This document shows, in pieces, positions 16,333 through 25,085 of a stretch of 64,000 nucleotides of DNA (position 1 is its first letter; every line of letters starts with the position of its first letter). The stretch is from NCBI RefSeq assembly GCF_034432235.1, contig NZ_DAOUCJ010000075.1, forward strand, positions 62,001 through 126,000. Reading direction: 5' to 3'. A model generated the notes under the pieces. It worked only from the letters and a program-made list of their open reading frames with translations. It did not search any database and was not told where the DNA came from. A program made the position numbers and the translations under genes. This stretch comes from Thermoflexus sp. GTDB taxonomy: Bacteria > Chloroflexota > Anaerolineae > Thermoflexales > Thermoflexaceae.

Positions 16333-17181
16333 ATGCGCATCCTGATCACAGGGGCAGGCGGTCAGCTGGGACGGGCCCTGCAGGAGGCCCTGGCGGCTCA
16401 TTCGTTGATTCCGCTCACTCGCGCCGATCTGGACATCACCGATCGGGCGGCAGTCTTCCGGGCCATCCTTCGCTATCGGCCCGATGTGGTCATCCACGCC
16501 GCCGCGATGACCGATGTAGATGGCTGCGCCCGGGATCCGGAGCGGGCCTTTCAGGTGAACGCCCTGGGCACCCAGACCGTGGCGATGGCCTGCGGGGCGG
16601 CCGGAGCGACCATGGTTTACATCAGCACCAACGAGGTGTTCGATGGGACCAAAACCGAGCCCTATCTGGAATTCGATCCCCCGAACCCTATCAACCCCTA
16701 TGGTCGCAGCAAGTGGGCCGGGGAATGGTTCGTCTCCCACCTCCTCCGCCGCTTTTACATCGTCCGAACGGCGTGGGTCTTCGGCCCGGGAGGCCATCAC
16801 TTCATCCGCAAGATCCTCCAGCGGGCCGACGAACAGGGGGCCCTCCGGGTGGTCCACGATGAAGTGGGCTCGCCCAGCTACGCCCGGGATGTGGCGGCGG
16901 CGATCGCCCGCCTGATCGAGACCGGAGCCTATGGGATCTATCATTTCACCAATGAGGGGATGTGCTCCCGCTATGAGTATGCCATCGAAATCCTCCGTCG
17001 CACCGGCCGATCCCACATCCCGGTGACCCCCATCTCGCTGACGGAGTTCCCTCGTCCCTCCCGGGTCCCTCCGTTCACCCCGCTGCGCAACCTGTGCGGG
17101 GCCACCATGGGGATCACCCTGCGCCCGTGGCCGGAGGCGCTGCGGGCTTACCTGGCGGAAGAAGGATGGCTATCCGAATGA
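16333..17181 (+). CDS. rmlD: dTDP-4-dehydrorhamnose reductase
   Basis: A 282-residue NAD(P)-dependent short-chain dehydrogenase/reductase of the extended type. The Rossmann motif GAGGQLG lies at residues 7-13. The conserved AAMTDVDGCARDPERAFQVNALGT segment and the catalytic pair in NPYGRSKWAGE (YxxxK) match RmlD. It reduces dTDP-4-keto-L-rhamnose to dTDP-L-rhamnose for surface polysaccharide. The ATG at 16333 follows GGGAAGGG. Its stop overlaps the next gene (ATGA), a glycosyltransferase that may use the sugar. The rmlABC genes are not in this window. Confidence 0.88.
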   Translation: MRILITGAGGQLGRALQEALAAHSLIPLTRADLDITDRAAVFRAILRYRPDVVIHAAAMTDVDGCARDPERAFQVNALGTQTVAMACGAAGATMVYISTNEVFDGTKTEPYLEFDPPNPINPYGRSKWAGEWFVSHLLRRFYIVRTAWVFGPGGHHFIRKILQRADEQGALRVVHDEVGSPSYARDVAAAIARLIETGAYGIYHFTNEGMCSRYEYAIEILRRTGRSHIPVTPISLTEFPRPSRVPPFTPLRNLCGATMGITLRPWPEALRAYLAEEGWLSE

Positions 17182-18131
17182 GCGAGCCGCTGGTCTCGGT
17201 GATCATCCCCAACTGGAACGGCGCGGCCCATCTGCCCACCTGCCTGGAGGCGCTGCGCCGACAGACCTATGCCCGACGGGAAGTGCTGGTGGTGGACAAC
17301 GGCTCCACCGATGATTCCCTGAAGCTCCTCGTCCGCTACCCCAAGGTTCGGGTCCTGGCCCTGGGATGCAACCGGGGCTTTGCGGGGGCCGTCAACGCAG
17401 GGATCCGCGCCGCCCATGGGGAGATCCTCGTGCTCCTGAACAATGATACAGAGGCCTCCCCCACCTGGCTGGAGGCCCTGGTGGCGGCCTTCGAACGCCA
17501 TCCGGACGCCGGGCTTCTGGCCTCCAAGATCCTCCTCTTCGATCGCCGGGATGTTTTCCATTCCGCCGGGGATTACTACCGGGTGGACGGGATTCCGGGA
17601 AACCGTGGGGTCTGGGAAACGGATCGGGGGCAGTATGATCGGGAAGAGGAAGTGTTCTCCGCCTGCGGGGCAGCGGCCGCCTATCGGCGGGAGCTTTTCC
17701 AGGACATCGGGCCCTTCGATGAGGATTTCTTTTACTCGTGTGAGGATGTGGATCTGGCCTGGCGGGCTCAGATCGCAGGATGGAACTGCTGGTATGTCCC
17801 GACCGCCGTGGTCTATCACAAGTTGAGCGCCACCGGCGGCGGCCCGATCGCCAGCTTCTATGATGGGCGGAATTTCATTTACCTGATCGCCAAGGATTAC
17901 CCGGCGGGGTTGCTGAGGCGGTTCTGGCCACAGATTCTGCGGGCGCAATTCCAGATCGCATGGAATGCCCTCCGGGCGTGGAGGGGAACGGCCGCGCGAG
18001 CCCGGCTGCGGGGGATGCTGGCCGGCCTTCTCACCTGGCCGCGCGCCGCCCGGAAGCGGCCCCAGGTCTTCGCCCGCCGCCGCCGCTCCGATGAGGCGCT
18101 GCTGGAACGGCTGATGCGGGCTCCCGCTTGA
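17178..18131 (+). CDS. GT2-family glycosyltransferase (rhamnosyltransferase-like)
   Basis: A 317-residue GT-A fold glycosyltransferase. The donor-binding start VSVIIPNWNGAAHLPTCLEAL and the VVDNGSTDDS motif come first. LLNNDTEA supplies the DxD-like metal site, GACGAA-type SACGAAAAYRR the acceptor loop, and FFYSCEDVDLAWRA the EDvDL motif of bacterial rhamnosyl/N-acetylglucosaminyl transferases. It overlaps rmlD by 4 nt, which suggests that rhamnose is its donor sugar (inference). An alternative ATG at 17166 would add four residues. Confidence 0.9.
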   Translation: MSEPLVSVIIPNWNGAAHLPTCLEALRRQTYARREVLVVDNGSTDDSLKLLVRYPKVRVLALGCNRGFAGAVNAGIRAAHGEILVLLNNDTEASPTWLEALVAAFERHPDAGLLASKILLFDRRDVFHSAGDYYRVDGIPGNRGVWETDRGQYDREEEVFSACGAAAAYRRELFQDIGPFDEDFFYSCEDVDLAWRAQIAGWNCWYVPTAVVYHKLSATGGGPIASFYDGRNFIYLIAKDYPAGLLRRFWPQILRAQFQIAWNALRAWRGTAARARLRGMLAGLLTWPRAARKRPQVFARRRRSDEALLERLMRAPA

Positions 18132-18245
18132 AGAGCCGCGCCGCTCATCCGCGTGACCGCTTCATCGATAGGCCACAAACCCGGGATGATTGACCCTTCT
18201 TTCACTCCGATAGACAATTCCCATAACTCCCGCTCAGGAGCGATC

Positions 18246-19649
18246 ATGCGTCGATTGGGGATCGTGTTGCTGATCACGCTGGTTCTGGCCTGCAGCGCGG
18301 GGGCTATCGCGCTGGTCTGGACCGCTGCCCATTGGGCCTCCCGACCCGCTCTCCCTACCCCCCCTTTCTCGCCTCCACCCGCTTCGACCGCAACCGTTCC
18401 GCCGCCAAGCGCCACTCCCTTCCCGTCCGTCTCATCTCCCCCGTCCCCTCCGGGGACCGCCGCCCCGAGCCTGAAGGTTTTCGATGAGATCGCCCGGGTG
18501 GTGGAACAGATCCGGGGACTGCAGGCGACAGGGCCTTACACGCGCTCCCTGATGACCCCGGCGGAGTTGCGCGCCTATCAGGAGAGGAAGTTTGAGAACG
18601 ATTACACACCGGAAGAGGCCCGTCAGGATACCCTGACCCTGGCCGCCTTCGATCTGCTGCCCCGGGATTTCAACCTGCGGGAGTTCCTGCTCGATCTTTA
18701 CACCGAACAGATCGCGGGCTTCTACGACCCGGACACCAAACAATTCTTCGTGATCAGCGAGCAGGAGCAGCCGGGGATCCTGGAGCGGGTGACCTTTGCC
18801 CATGAATACACGCACCTTCTGCAGGATCAGCACTTCGATCTCGTCGCCCTCGGGTTCACGGATGATCCGAGCAAGCGGCCGAAGGACCTGGATGATGACG
18901 CGATGCTCGCCCGGCGGGCCCTGGTAGAAGGGGATGCGACCCTCACGCAGATGCTCTATCTGAGCCGCCTCTCCCGGGCCGAGCAACGGGAATGGCTGGA
19001 GGCCATCCAGCGTCAGCCCAGTGAAGTCCTCGACCGCGCTCCCCGGGTCATCCGGGAGGAGCTCACCTTCCCCTACGACGCGGGCTTCGCATTCGTTCGA
19101 ACGCTGTATGAGCAGGGGGGATGGGATGCGGTCAACGCCGCCTTCCGGGATCCCCCCGCTTCCACCGAACAGATCCTGCATCCGGAGAAGTTCCGGAGCC
19201 GCGAGCCGCCCATCCGGGTGACACTGCCACCCCTCACCGATACGCTCGGGAGCGGCTGGCGGCTGATCGATGAGAATGTGCTGGGGGAGTTCTTCCTGCG
19301 GGTTTATCTGGAGGAACGCCTTCCCGCATCTCAGGCAGAGGAAGCAGCCGCCGGATGGGGTGGAGATCGCTATGCAGTCTATGGGAATGAGGCGACCGGT
19401 CAGGACCTGCTGGTGCTCGCCGTGGCCTGGGATAATGAGGCGGAGGCCCGCGAGTTCGTGGAAGCCTACCGGGCCTATGCGGCCGCTCGCTATGGGCAAG
19501 GCCCTGTCCGGGAGACCGCCGGACAGGCCCTCTGGGTCGGGAAGGACGTATTATGGCTGGAATGGAAGGGGACGGATACGCTGATCCTCCGTGGGCCCAG
19601 CGAGGAATTGGTGGCTCGGGTCCGCGCTCGCATTCCGTGGCCACGCTGA
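18246..19649 (+). CDS. Membrane-anchored extracytoplasmic protein with HExxH metallopeptidase motif
   Basis: A 467-residue protein. Residues 4-28 form a signal or anchor segment, and a Pro/Ser/Thr-rich linker (about 35-80) leads to the outer domain. AHEYTHLLQDQHFDL near residue 186 is a gluzincin-like zinc-binding HExxH helix. A downstream Glu in LVEGDATL near 220 could be the third ligand. The YxDPDTKQFFVI region before it is typical of secreted peptidase-like families. I know no characterised homologue, so activity and substrate are inferred from the motif alone. The ATG at 18246 is chosen because upstream codons lack the hydrophobic start. Confidence 0.72.
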   Translation: MRRLGIVLLITLVLACSAGAIALVWTAAHWASRPALPTPPFSPPPASTATVPPPSATPFPSVSSPPSPPGTAAPSLKVFDEIARVVEQIRGLQATGPYTRSLMTPAELRAYQERKFENDYTPEEARQDTLTLAAFDLLPRDFNLREFLLDLYTEQIAGFYDPDTKQFFVISEQEQPGILERVTFAHEYTHLLQDQHFDLVALGFTDDPSKRPKDLDDDAMLARRALVEGDATLTQMLYLSRLSRAEQREWLEAIQRQPSEVLDRAPRVIREELTFPYDAGFAFVRTLYEQGGWDAVNAAFRDPPASTEQILHPEKFRSREPPIRVTLPPLTDTLGSGWRLIDENVLGEFFLRVYLEERLPASQAEEAAAGWGGDRYAVYGNEATGQDLLVLAVAWDNEAEAREFVEAYRAYAAARYGQGPVRETAGQALWVGKDVLWLEWKGTDTLILRGPSEELVARVRARIPWPR

Positions 19650-19660
19650 GGCGGCAGCCC

Positions 19661-20157
19661 ATGGACCTCCCATGGGGCGCTCCATCGCTTGCCCGGATCC
19701 TGGAGGCCTACTGGACGTTGCGGAAGGTGCTTCCAGCGACCCCCTTGCGGATGTTTCCGGTATTGAACCGCATGCTGGAGGGCCAGGTCGGGCTGAAGTT
19801 CGAAGCCTAACCGCCGACCGGCTCGTTTGGGGTTCGCGGCGCTCTGGCCCGGCTGGCGCATCGGACGTCCGAGGAGCGCGAGCGGGGAGTGGTCACCGCC
19901 TCCGCCGGCAATCATGGCCTGGCCGTGGCGTCCGCCGCCCGGCTGCTAAGGGGGGGATCCCTACCATGATCTTCATGCCGGAAACCGGTGCCCGGAACAA
20001 GATCCGGGCCTTGGAAGCAATGGAAGCCCGCCTGCGGCTGGTCGGTCGGAGCTACGCGGAAGCCCATGAGGCCATGCTGGCCTCCGCGGCCTCAACCGGC
20101 GCATGCGAGGCGCATGCGATATCCATGCCGATGAGGATCCCTGGGTGGTGTGTGTAG
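19661..20157 (+). pseudogene. Decayed threonine dehydratase-like gene
   Basis: Successive frames match a PLP-dependent threonine/serine dehydratase: ARILEAYWTLRKVLPATPLR, then GQVGLKFEA, PTGSF.VRGALARL, VVTASAGNHGLAVASAARLL, PTMIFMPETGARNKI, ARLRLVGRSYAEAHEA and DEDPWVV. The gene is broken by TAA at 19808-19810, at least two frameshifts, and replacement of the PLP lysine in SFKVRGA by Gly. Much of the C-terminal half is missing. It follows the HExxH gene closely and is followed by palindromic repeats. It is clearly non-functional, and it shows what random decay looks like here, in contrast to the two clean UGA-only genes. Confidence 0.85.
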
Positions 20158-20262
20158 GGCAACTGCAAGCAGTTGCCCCACTCCCTCGATAGGTGCGGCT
20201 GTAGGATTTAGGGGCCGGGCGAGATGTCGGGCGAAGCCCGATCGACAAATCCAATCCTTCAG
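20158..20262. repeat. Two palindromic units upstream of argF
   Basis: GGCAACTG-CAAG-CAGTTGCC is an 8-bp perfect hairpin at about 20158-20177. A second unit, GGATTT...TCGGGC-GAA-GCCCGA...AAATCC, nests two stems at about 20203-20252. The layout resembles dispersed intergenic palindromes. It sits between the decayed dehydratase and argF, where it could also act in the argF leader. Confidence 0.5.
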
Positions 20263-20276
20263 GAGGAAGGAGCTCC

Positions 20277-21206
20277 ATGAGCCCTTTGCGACATTTCATC
20301 TCCCTGGCGGACTGGTCTCCGGAGGAGATCGAAGGATTGATCATGGAAGCCGCCCGAATGAAGGCGGACTGGAAAGCGGGGGTTCGGCCGCCGATCCTGG
20401 CGGGCCGGACGCTGGGGATGCTCTTTGAAAAGCCCTCCCTGCGCACGCGGGTTTCCTTCGAGATGGCCATGCGCCACCTGGGCGGGGACGCCATCTATCT
20501 TTCTCCGCAGGAGGTTGGCCTGGGCAAGCGGGAAAGCGTGGCCGATGTGGCCCGGGTGCTCAGCCGTTATGTGGATGCCATCATGGCCCGGGTCTTCGCC
20601 CACTCCATCCTAGAGGAGATGGCGCGCTACGCGACGGTCCCTGTCATCAACGGGCTCTCCGACGACGAACATCCCTGCCAGGCCCTGGGGGATATGCTCA
20701 CCGTTTATGAAAAGAAAGGGCGCCTGCGGGGGCTGAAGCTGGCCTTTGTGGGGGATGGGAACAACGTGGCCACGGCTCTGCTTTACATCTGCGCCATGCT
20801 GGGAGTGGATTTCGCCATCGCCACGCCTCCAGGTTATATGCTGAAAGAACCAGCCATCGAACGCGGGAAAGCCTTCGCCGCCCGCAGCGGCAGCCGTCTG
20901 CTGTTCACCCATGATCCAATTGAGGCGGTGCGGGACGCTGATGTGATCTACACGGACGTATGGGCGAGCATGGGGCAGGAAGCGGAGGCGGAGATCCGGC
21001 GTCGCGTCTTTCCCCCCTACCAGGTCAATGCCGCGCTGGTGGCGAAGGCGAAGCCGGATGTCATCGTCATGCACTGTCTGCCCGCGCATCGCGGCGAGGA
21101 GATCACCGACGATGTGGCGGACGGCCCGCATTCGGTGATCTTCGATCAGGCGGAGAACCGCCTCCACGCCCAGAAGGCGCTCCTGGTCCGCCTGCTGAGC
21201 GGATAA
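20277..21206 (+). CDS. argF: Ornithine carbamoyltransferase
   Basis: A 309-residue enzyme that makes citrulline from ornithine and carbamoyl phosphate in arginine synthesis. The carbamoyl-phosphate motif appears as SLRTR (family S-T/x-R-T-R) near residue 52. HPCQALGDM lies near 132, and the ornithine-binding HCLPAHRGEEI near 265 distinguishes it from aspartate carbamoyltransferase. The ATG follows GGAGGAAGGAG by 5 nt. It stands alone between a pseudogene and the convergent macro-domain gene. Confidence 0.95.
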   Translation: MSPLRHFISLADWSPEEIEGLIMEAARMKADWKAGVRPPILAGRTLGMLFEKPSLRTRVSFEMAMRHLGGDAIYLSPQEVGLGKRESVADVARVLSRYVDAIMARVFAHSILEEMARYATVPVINGLSDDEHPCQALGDMLTVYEKKGRLRGLKLAFVGDGNNVATALLYICAMLGVDFAIATPPGYMLKEPAIERGKAFAARSGSRLLFTHDPIEAVRDADVIYTDVWASMGQEAEAEIRRRVFPPYQVNAALVAKAKPDVIVMHCLPAHRGEEITDDVADGPHSVIFDQAENRLHAQKALLVRLLSG

Positions 21207-21237
21207 GGGGATCACCCTCTATGAGGATGGGGGGACT

Positions 21238-21265
21238 GGGTCAGGCCGTATGGGGAGCCTGGCCC
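21238..21265. terminator. Bidirectional hairpin between convergent argF and macro-domain genes
   Basis: GGGTCAGGC (21238-21246) pairs with GCCTGGCCC (21257-21265), nine pairs with one G-T wobble, around a 10-nt loop. It is placed midway between the two convergent stop codons. T-runs are weak on both sides, so the call rests on stem strength and position. Confidence 0.5.
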
Positions 21266-21286
21266 CCCCTATGTCTCTTCCCCTCC

Positions 21287-21892
21287 TCACGGCCCCGGGG
21301 CCTGCTTCGCCAGGGATCCAAACTGCTCCTGGAAGGCCGCCAGGAAAGGGCGCAGGGTCGCCTCATCAAGGATCACCACCCGGATCTCCCGGGGCGGCTC
21401 CCCAGGATGAGCGGCGGCGAAGGAGGAAATTGTCCTCCAGAAGATCGGGGCCGCCCGCTCTTTCGGAAAGCCGAAGATGCCGGTGCTGATCGCCGGCATC
21501 GCGATCCGCTCATACCCCTGCTCCCGGGCGATCCTCAGAACGTTATGAATCGCCTCCGCCAGCAGGCGATCTTCCTCCTGGGTCCCGCCCGCCCATATCG
21601 GCCCGACCGCATGCAGGATGGCGCGGGCCTTGAGACGTCCAGCCCCGGTAATCGCCACCCCACCCACCGGTACCGGTCCATGACGGCGAACCCATTCATC
21701 GCTCTCCACCTGGATCTGGGGGCCACCTTTCCGCACCAGCGCGCCGGCGACGCCCCCTCCATGCTTCAGGTAGGTGTTGGCCGCGTTCACCAGGGCGTCC
21801 GCCTCTTCTTCCGTGAGGTCCCCATGCACCAGCGCCACGCGATGACCAGAGGGAAGGATCGCTTCGGCAACCACCTGGCGAGAAGCCACCAT
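21287..21892 (-). CDS. Macro-domain protein (ADP-ribose binding/hydrolase)
   Basis: A 201-residue protein with a canonical macro domain. VHGDLTEEEADALVNAANTYLKHGGGVAGAL (residues 23-53) carries the conserved Asn-Ala-Ala-Asn and the GGGV loop of MacroD-type enzymes. AISTGIFGFPKERAAPI near residue 135 is the phosphate-binding loop. Members bind ADP-ribose and may remove it from proteins or hydrolyse O-acetyl-ADP-ribose. It is a single gene downstream of the dinG-like gene on the same strand (104 nt gap). Confidence 0.9.
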   Translation of the reverse strand: MVASRQVVAEAILPSGHRVALVHGDLTEEEADALVNAANTYLKHGGGVAGALVRKGGPQIQVESDEWVRRHGPVPVGGVAITGAGRLKARAILHAVGPIWAGGTQEEDRLLAEAIHNVLRIAREQGYERIAMPAISTGIFGFPKERAAPIFWRTISSFAAAHPGEPPREIRVVILDEATLRPFLAAFQEQFGSLAKQAPGP

Positions 21893-21996
21893 AGGGAAAC
21901 CGTCCCGCTATTCGAAGTTCCGGGATAGGCCTCCCGGGAGGGTAAGGGCAACTGGAATCGGCAAGGCGGCTTGGCCTCCTTCCCCTCCCGTTTTCC

Positions 21997-24903
21997 TCAG
22001 CCCGAAATCCCAGCCGATGCGTTTTCGGTCAGCCCCGTCGCGCCTTCCAGCCACGCCTTCACCACCGCCCCGATCTCGGTCAGAGGGCCCCGGTGGATCG
22101 CGCAGGGAGGAAGCGCCATCAGAAACCATGCGCCATAGGTACGGCTCATGATCCGCCGGTCCAGGATCACCACCACCCCCCGATCCGAGCGGCTGCGGAT
22201 CAGCCGCCCGAACCCCTGGCGGAACCGCAGCACGGCCTCCGGGACCGCATAATCCAGAAAAGGATCCCGATACTGGGCGCTTCGGGCGGCGAAAACGGGT
22301 TCGTCCGGTACCTCGAAGGGAAGCCGGGTGATCACCAGACATGAGAGCGCCTCGCCCGGGATGTCCACCCCTTCCCACAGGCTTCGGGTCCCCAGCAGAA
22401 CGGCCCGTTCCGCGGACCGGAAGCGCTCCACCAGCTGTCGGCGGGAGCTCCCATCACCCTGTTCGTATACGGTGATCCCGGCCTTCGCCAGCGGAGCGGT
22501 CAACGCGCGGGCGGCCCGCCGCAGGGGGGCATACGCGGTGAAGAGCGCCATGGTGCGTCCCCCGATCGCCCGGGCCGCCTCCAGAATCGCCTGTTCCACC
22601 GCCCGCTGATAGCCGGCCTGGCCGGGCTCCGGGATGTCCGTCACCAGATACAGCAGCGCGTTTCGCTGGTAATCAAAGGGGGAATCCAGGGCCAGCTCCT
22701 CCATCTCCCAGGCTCCCAGCCGGTTTTTGAGATGGGCGAAGGACGGCTCCTGGCGTTCTCGATTCACTGTCCGCAGGGTGGCGGAGGTCATGATCACGCA
22801 TCGCCGGGGCTCCAGCAGATGCCGCCGCACCAGCGGCCCCACATCCAGAGGCGCGGCATACAGGCCCACCCGGGCCCAGTCCCCCTCGCCCCCATGGCCC
22901 TCCAGCCAGTAGACGGTATCGGGCGACGGCTTTCGGATGGCCGCCTCCAGGGCCTGATGGATCTTCTCGAAGTCATGGCTGAGCCCGTTGGCCAGCCCCA
23001 GCGCCTCTTCCACCTCCGCAAACCCGTGATCCAGCAGCTCAGTGAGCGCGGCCCGGATCGTGTTCAGGGCTTCCTGGACGGCCCCCCATCGAACCGCGAG
23101 GAGCTCCCAGGCCTGCTCCACAGCAGCCCAGGCGGGGCGGCTCCGTTCGGTGCCCGTGAGCAGCACCTTGCGGGTGTATTCCCCACTGCCCGGAGCCGTC
23201 TCCTCCAGAAAAGCGGTGAGGGCGTTCATCAAGAGGTCCACGCCGGTCCGAGCCGACTCCACCGCATCGCTCAGACGGCGGGTCATGCCCGCCAGGGTGT
23301 TGCGCAGGGCCGGGGGCAGGCTCCGTTCCAGGCCCCGCAACGCTCCCACCAGCCCGCCCCGCTGCTCCCGGGCGCTGCCGGTTTCCTGGAGCAGCCGTAA
23401 CAATCCGAAGCGATCGATTTCCACGGTCAGTTGTTTCGTGGCTGCCTGCTCCAGATGGTGCGCTTCGTCGATGATCAGATGGCGATATTCCGGAAGCACC
23501 ATATTCTGGGTTGCCGCGTCGGCGAAGAGCAGCGCATGGTTCACAATGATCAGGTGAGCAGCCTCCGCGGCCTTTCGAGCCCGATGGAGGAAGCATCCTC
23601 CATCGCCCCACGCGGCGCAGACCTCGGCCGTGCACGTCTCGTTGTCCGCGGAGAGGCGAGCCCACAGCGCCCGCTCCACCGGCGTGGGCAGGTAGAGCTC
23701 ATCCCCATCGCCCGTTTGCGTCGTGGGCAGCCAGACCAGGATCTTGGCCAGCACCCGCATCTCCTCCACGCTCGCCGGCCCGACGTGCCGCCATTGCATC
23801 AGCCGGGCCGGACACAGGTAATGCGCCCGGCCTTTCAGCAACGCCACGCGCAGAGCAGAGCCATCCGCCAGACCGGATTCGGAGAGCAAACGCTGGAGGA
23901 TAGGGATATCTTTCTGAAGCAACTGCTCCTGAAGGTTGATCGTGTTGGTGGAAATCACCACCCGCTCGCCGTTGCGTATGGCCCAGAGAGCGGCGGGGAT
24001 CAGATAGGCCAGGCTCTTGCCCACTCCCGTTCCCGCCTCGATCATCCAGTGCTTCCCCTCGTTAAAGGCCTGGACAACGGTCTGGAGCATGGCCACCTGC
24101 TGAGGGCGATGCTCATATTCGGGGAAGATCCGGGAGAGGGCGCCACCGGGCTCCAGCTGCCGGGCCAGCGCCTCTCCATCGATCGGCTGGGGTTGGGACC
24201 GGGGGCGCAGCGGCCGCGCCCGCACGGGAGGAGGGGTCAGATACGCTTCCGGGGTGGCCAGGCCCTTCGCCCGCAGCTGGGCGCCGATGCTCTGATCCGT
24301 GAAGCGGCCCCGCTGCACGGTCCGCAGCGCTTCTTCGAAGAAGCGCCGGGGCGGCCAGGGAAGATGAGCGGCGTGGCGAACGATCTCCTCCAGGATGGGC
24401 TCGGGCAGCTGGCAGGCGCGCTCGAACAGGGCCAGGAACAGCCGGTGGGTCAGCCGGGCATCCTCCAGCGCCCGGTGGATCACCCCCACCGGGATCCCCA
24501 ATTCCTGGGCCAGGGTGGAAAGCCCATGGCCGCCGGCGAAGGGGACCAGGATGGCCGCCAGCTCATAGGTATCCAGGGCATCGTTTTCCAGGAAGAGGCC
24601 ATGACGGCGCAGGAACGCCAGATCCTGATCGATGGAGTGACCGACCAGGATCGCATTCCCCACCATCGCCCGGAGGCGGGGCAGGACGGCGCGCAGCGGA
24701 GGCGCTTGCTCGGCTTCCTCCGGCCGGATCCCGGTGAGCTCGACCACGGAGGGAGGGATCGGCCGCTCCGGGCGAACCAGGGTGCTCCAGGCGTCGAGCA
24801 CGGTTTCCCCCCGGAACTTGACCGCCCCGATCTCAATGATGGCATCGGTTTCCGGGTCCAGACCCGTGGTCTCCAGATCCAGGGCGACAAAGATCGAAGC
24901 CAT
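21997..24903 (-). CDS. dinG: DinG-family helicase with N-terminal exonuclease domain
   Basis: A 968-residue fusion. Residues 1-180 form a DEDDh exonuclease (ALDLETTGL, HSIDQDLAFL, HRALEDARLTH), as in Gram-positive-type DinG. The XPD-like superfamily 2 helicase follows, with Walker A EAGTGVGKS near residue 286. Cysteines in YLCPAR, CTAEVC and GGCF fit an iron-sulfur cluster domain. The DEAH box (IIDEAHHLE) is near 476. Late motifs are GTRSLWEGVDIPG and FRQGFGRLIRS. It acts in DNA repair, unwinding damaged or structured DNA. In Firmicutes DinG the FeS cysteines are often lost; here they appear kept. Confidence 0.91.
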   Translation of the reverse strand: MASIFVALDLETTGLDPETDAIIEIGAVKFRGETVLDAWSTLVRPERPIPPSVVELTGIRPEEAEQAPPLRAVLPRLRAMVGNAILVGHSIDQDLAFLRRHGLFLENDALDTYELAAILVPFAGGHGLSTLAQELGIPVGVIHRALEDARLTHRLFLALFERACQLPEPILEEIVRHAAHLPWPPRRFFEEALRTVQRGRFTDQSIGAQLRAKGLATPEAYLTPPPVRARPLRPRSQPQPIDGEALARQLEPGGALSRIFPEYEHRPQQVAMLQTVVQAFNEGKHWMIEAGTGVGKSLAYLIPAALWAIRNGERVVISTNTINLQEQLLQKDIPILQRLLSESGLADGSALRVALLKGRAHYLCPARLMQWRHVGPASVEEMRVLAKILVWLPTTQTGDGDELYLPTPVERALWARLSADNETCTAEVCAAWGDGGCFLHRARKAAEAAHLIIVNHALLFADAATQNMVLPEYRHLIIDEAHHLEQAATKQLTVEIDRFGLLRLLQETGSAREQRGGLVGALRGLERSLPPALRNTLAGMTRRLSDAVESARTGVDLLMNALTAFLEETAPGSGEYTRKVLLTGTERSRPAWAAVEQAWELLAVRWGAVQEALNTIRAALTELLDHGFAEVEEALGLANGLSHDFEKIHQALEAAIRKPSPDTVYWLEGHGGEGDWARVGLYAAPLDVGPLVRRHLLEPRRCVIMTSATLRTVNRERQEPSFAHLKNRLGAWEMEELALDSPFDYQRNALLYLVTDIPEPGQAGYQRAVEQAILEAARAIGGRTMALFTAYAPLRRAARALTAPLAKAGITVYEQGDGSSRRQLVERFRSAERAVLLGTRSLWEGVDIPGEALSCLVITRLPFEVPDEPVFAARSAQYRDPFLDYAVPEAVLRFRQGFGRLIRSRSDRGVVVILDRRIMSRTYGAWFLMALPPCAIHRGPLTEIGAVVKAWLEGATGLTENASAGISG

Positions 24904-25011
24904 GATCCCGTAAACCCCGGTTGATCTCCTCCGCGGGCTTCAAGAGCCATTCAACCCCTGCATGAAAGCCGGGCTGGGCAAATCCCGCAGGGCAGGTCCT
25001 ATCCTGCCTCC

Positions 25012-25060
25012 AAAAAACAGGGGGTTGGGAACGAACCGGCGCAGCATCCCCAACCCCCTG
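25012..25060 (-). terminator. Rho-independent terminator of rpoC
   Basis: On the minus strand CAGGGGGTTGGG pairs perfectly with CCCAACCCCCTG (12 bp) around a 19-nt loop that can itself pair, followed by TTTTTT. It lies 26 nt after the rpoC stop codon. Confidence 0.93.
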
Positions 25061-25085
25061 AGCCCATCTTCTGGCCTTCCCGACT

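Noticed and set aside
19808..19810. In-frame TAA in the threonine dehydratase-like gene as another recoding site
   Set aside because: TAA is not a known recoding codon here, and the gene also has frameshifts and lacks the PLP lysine. It is a pseudogene.
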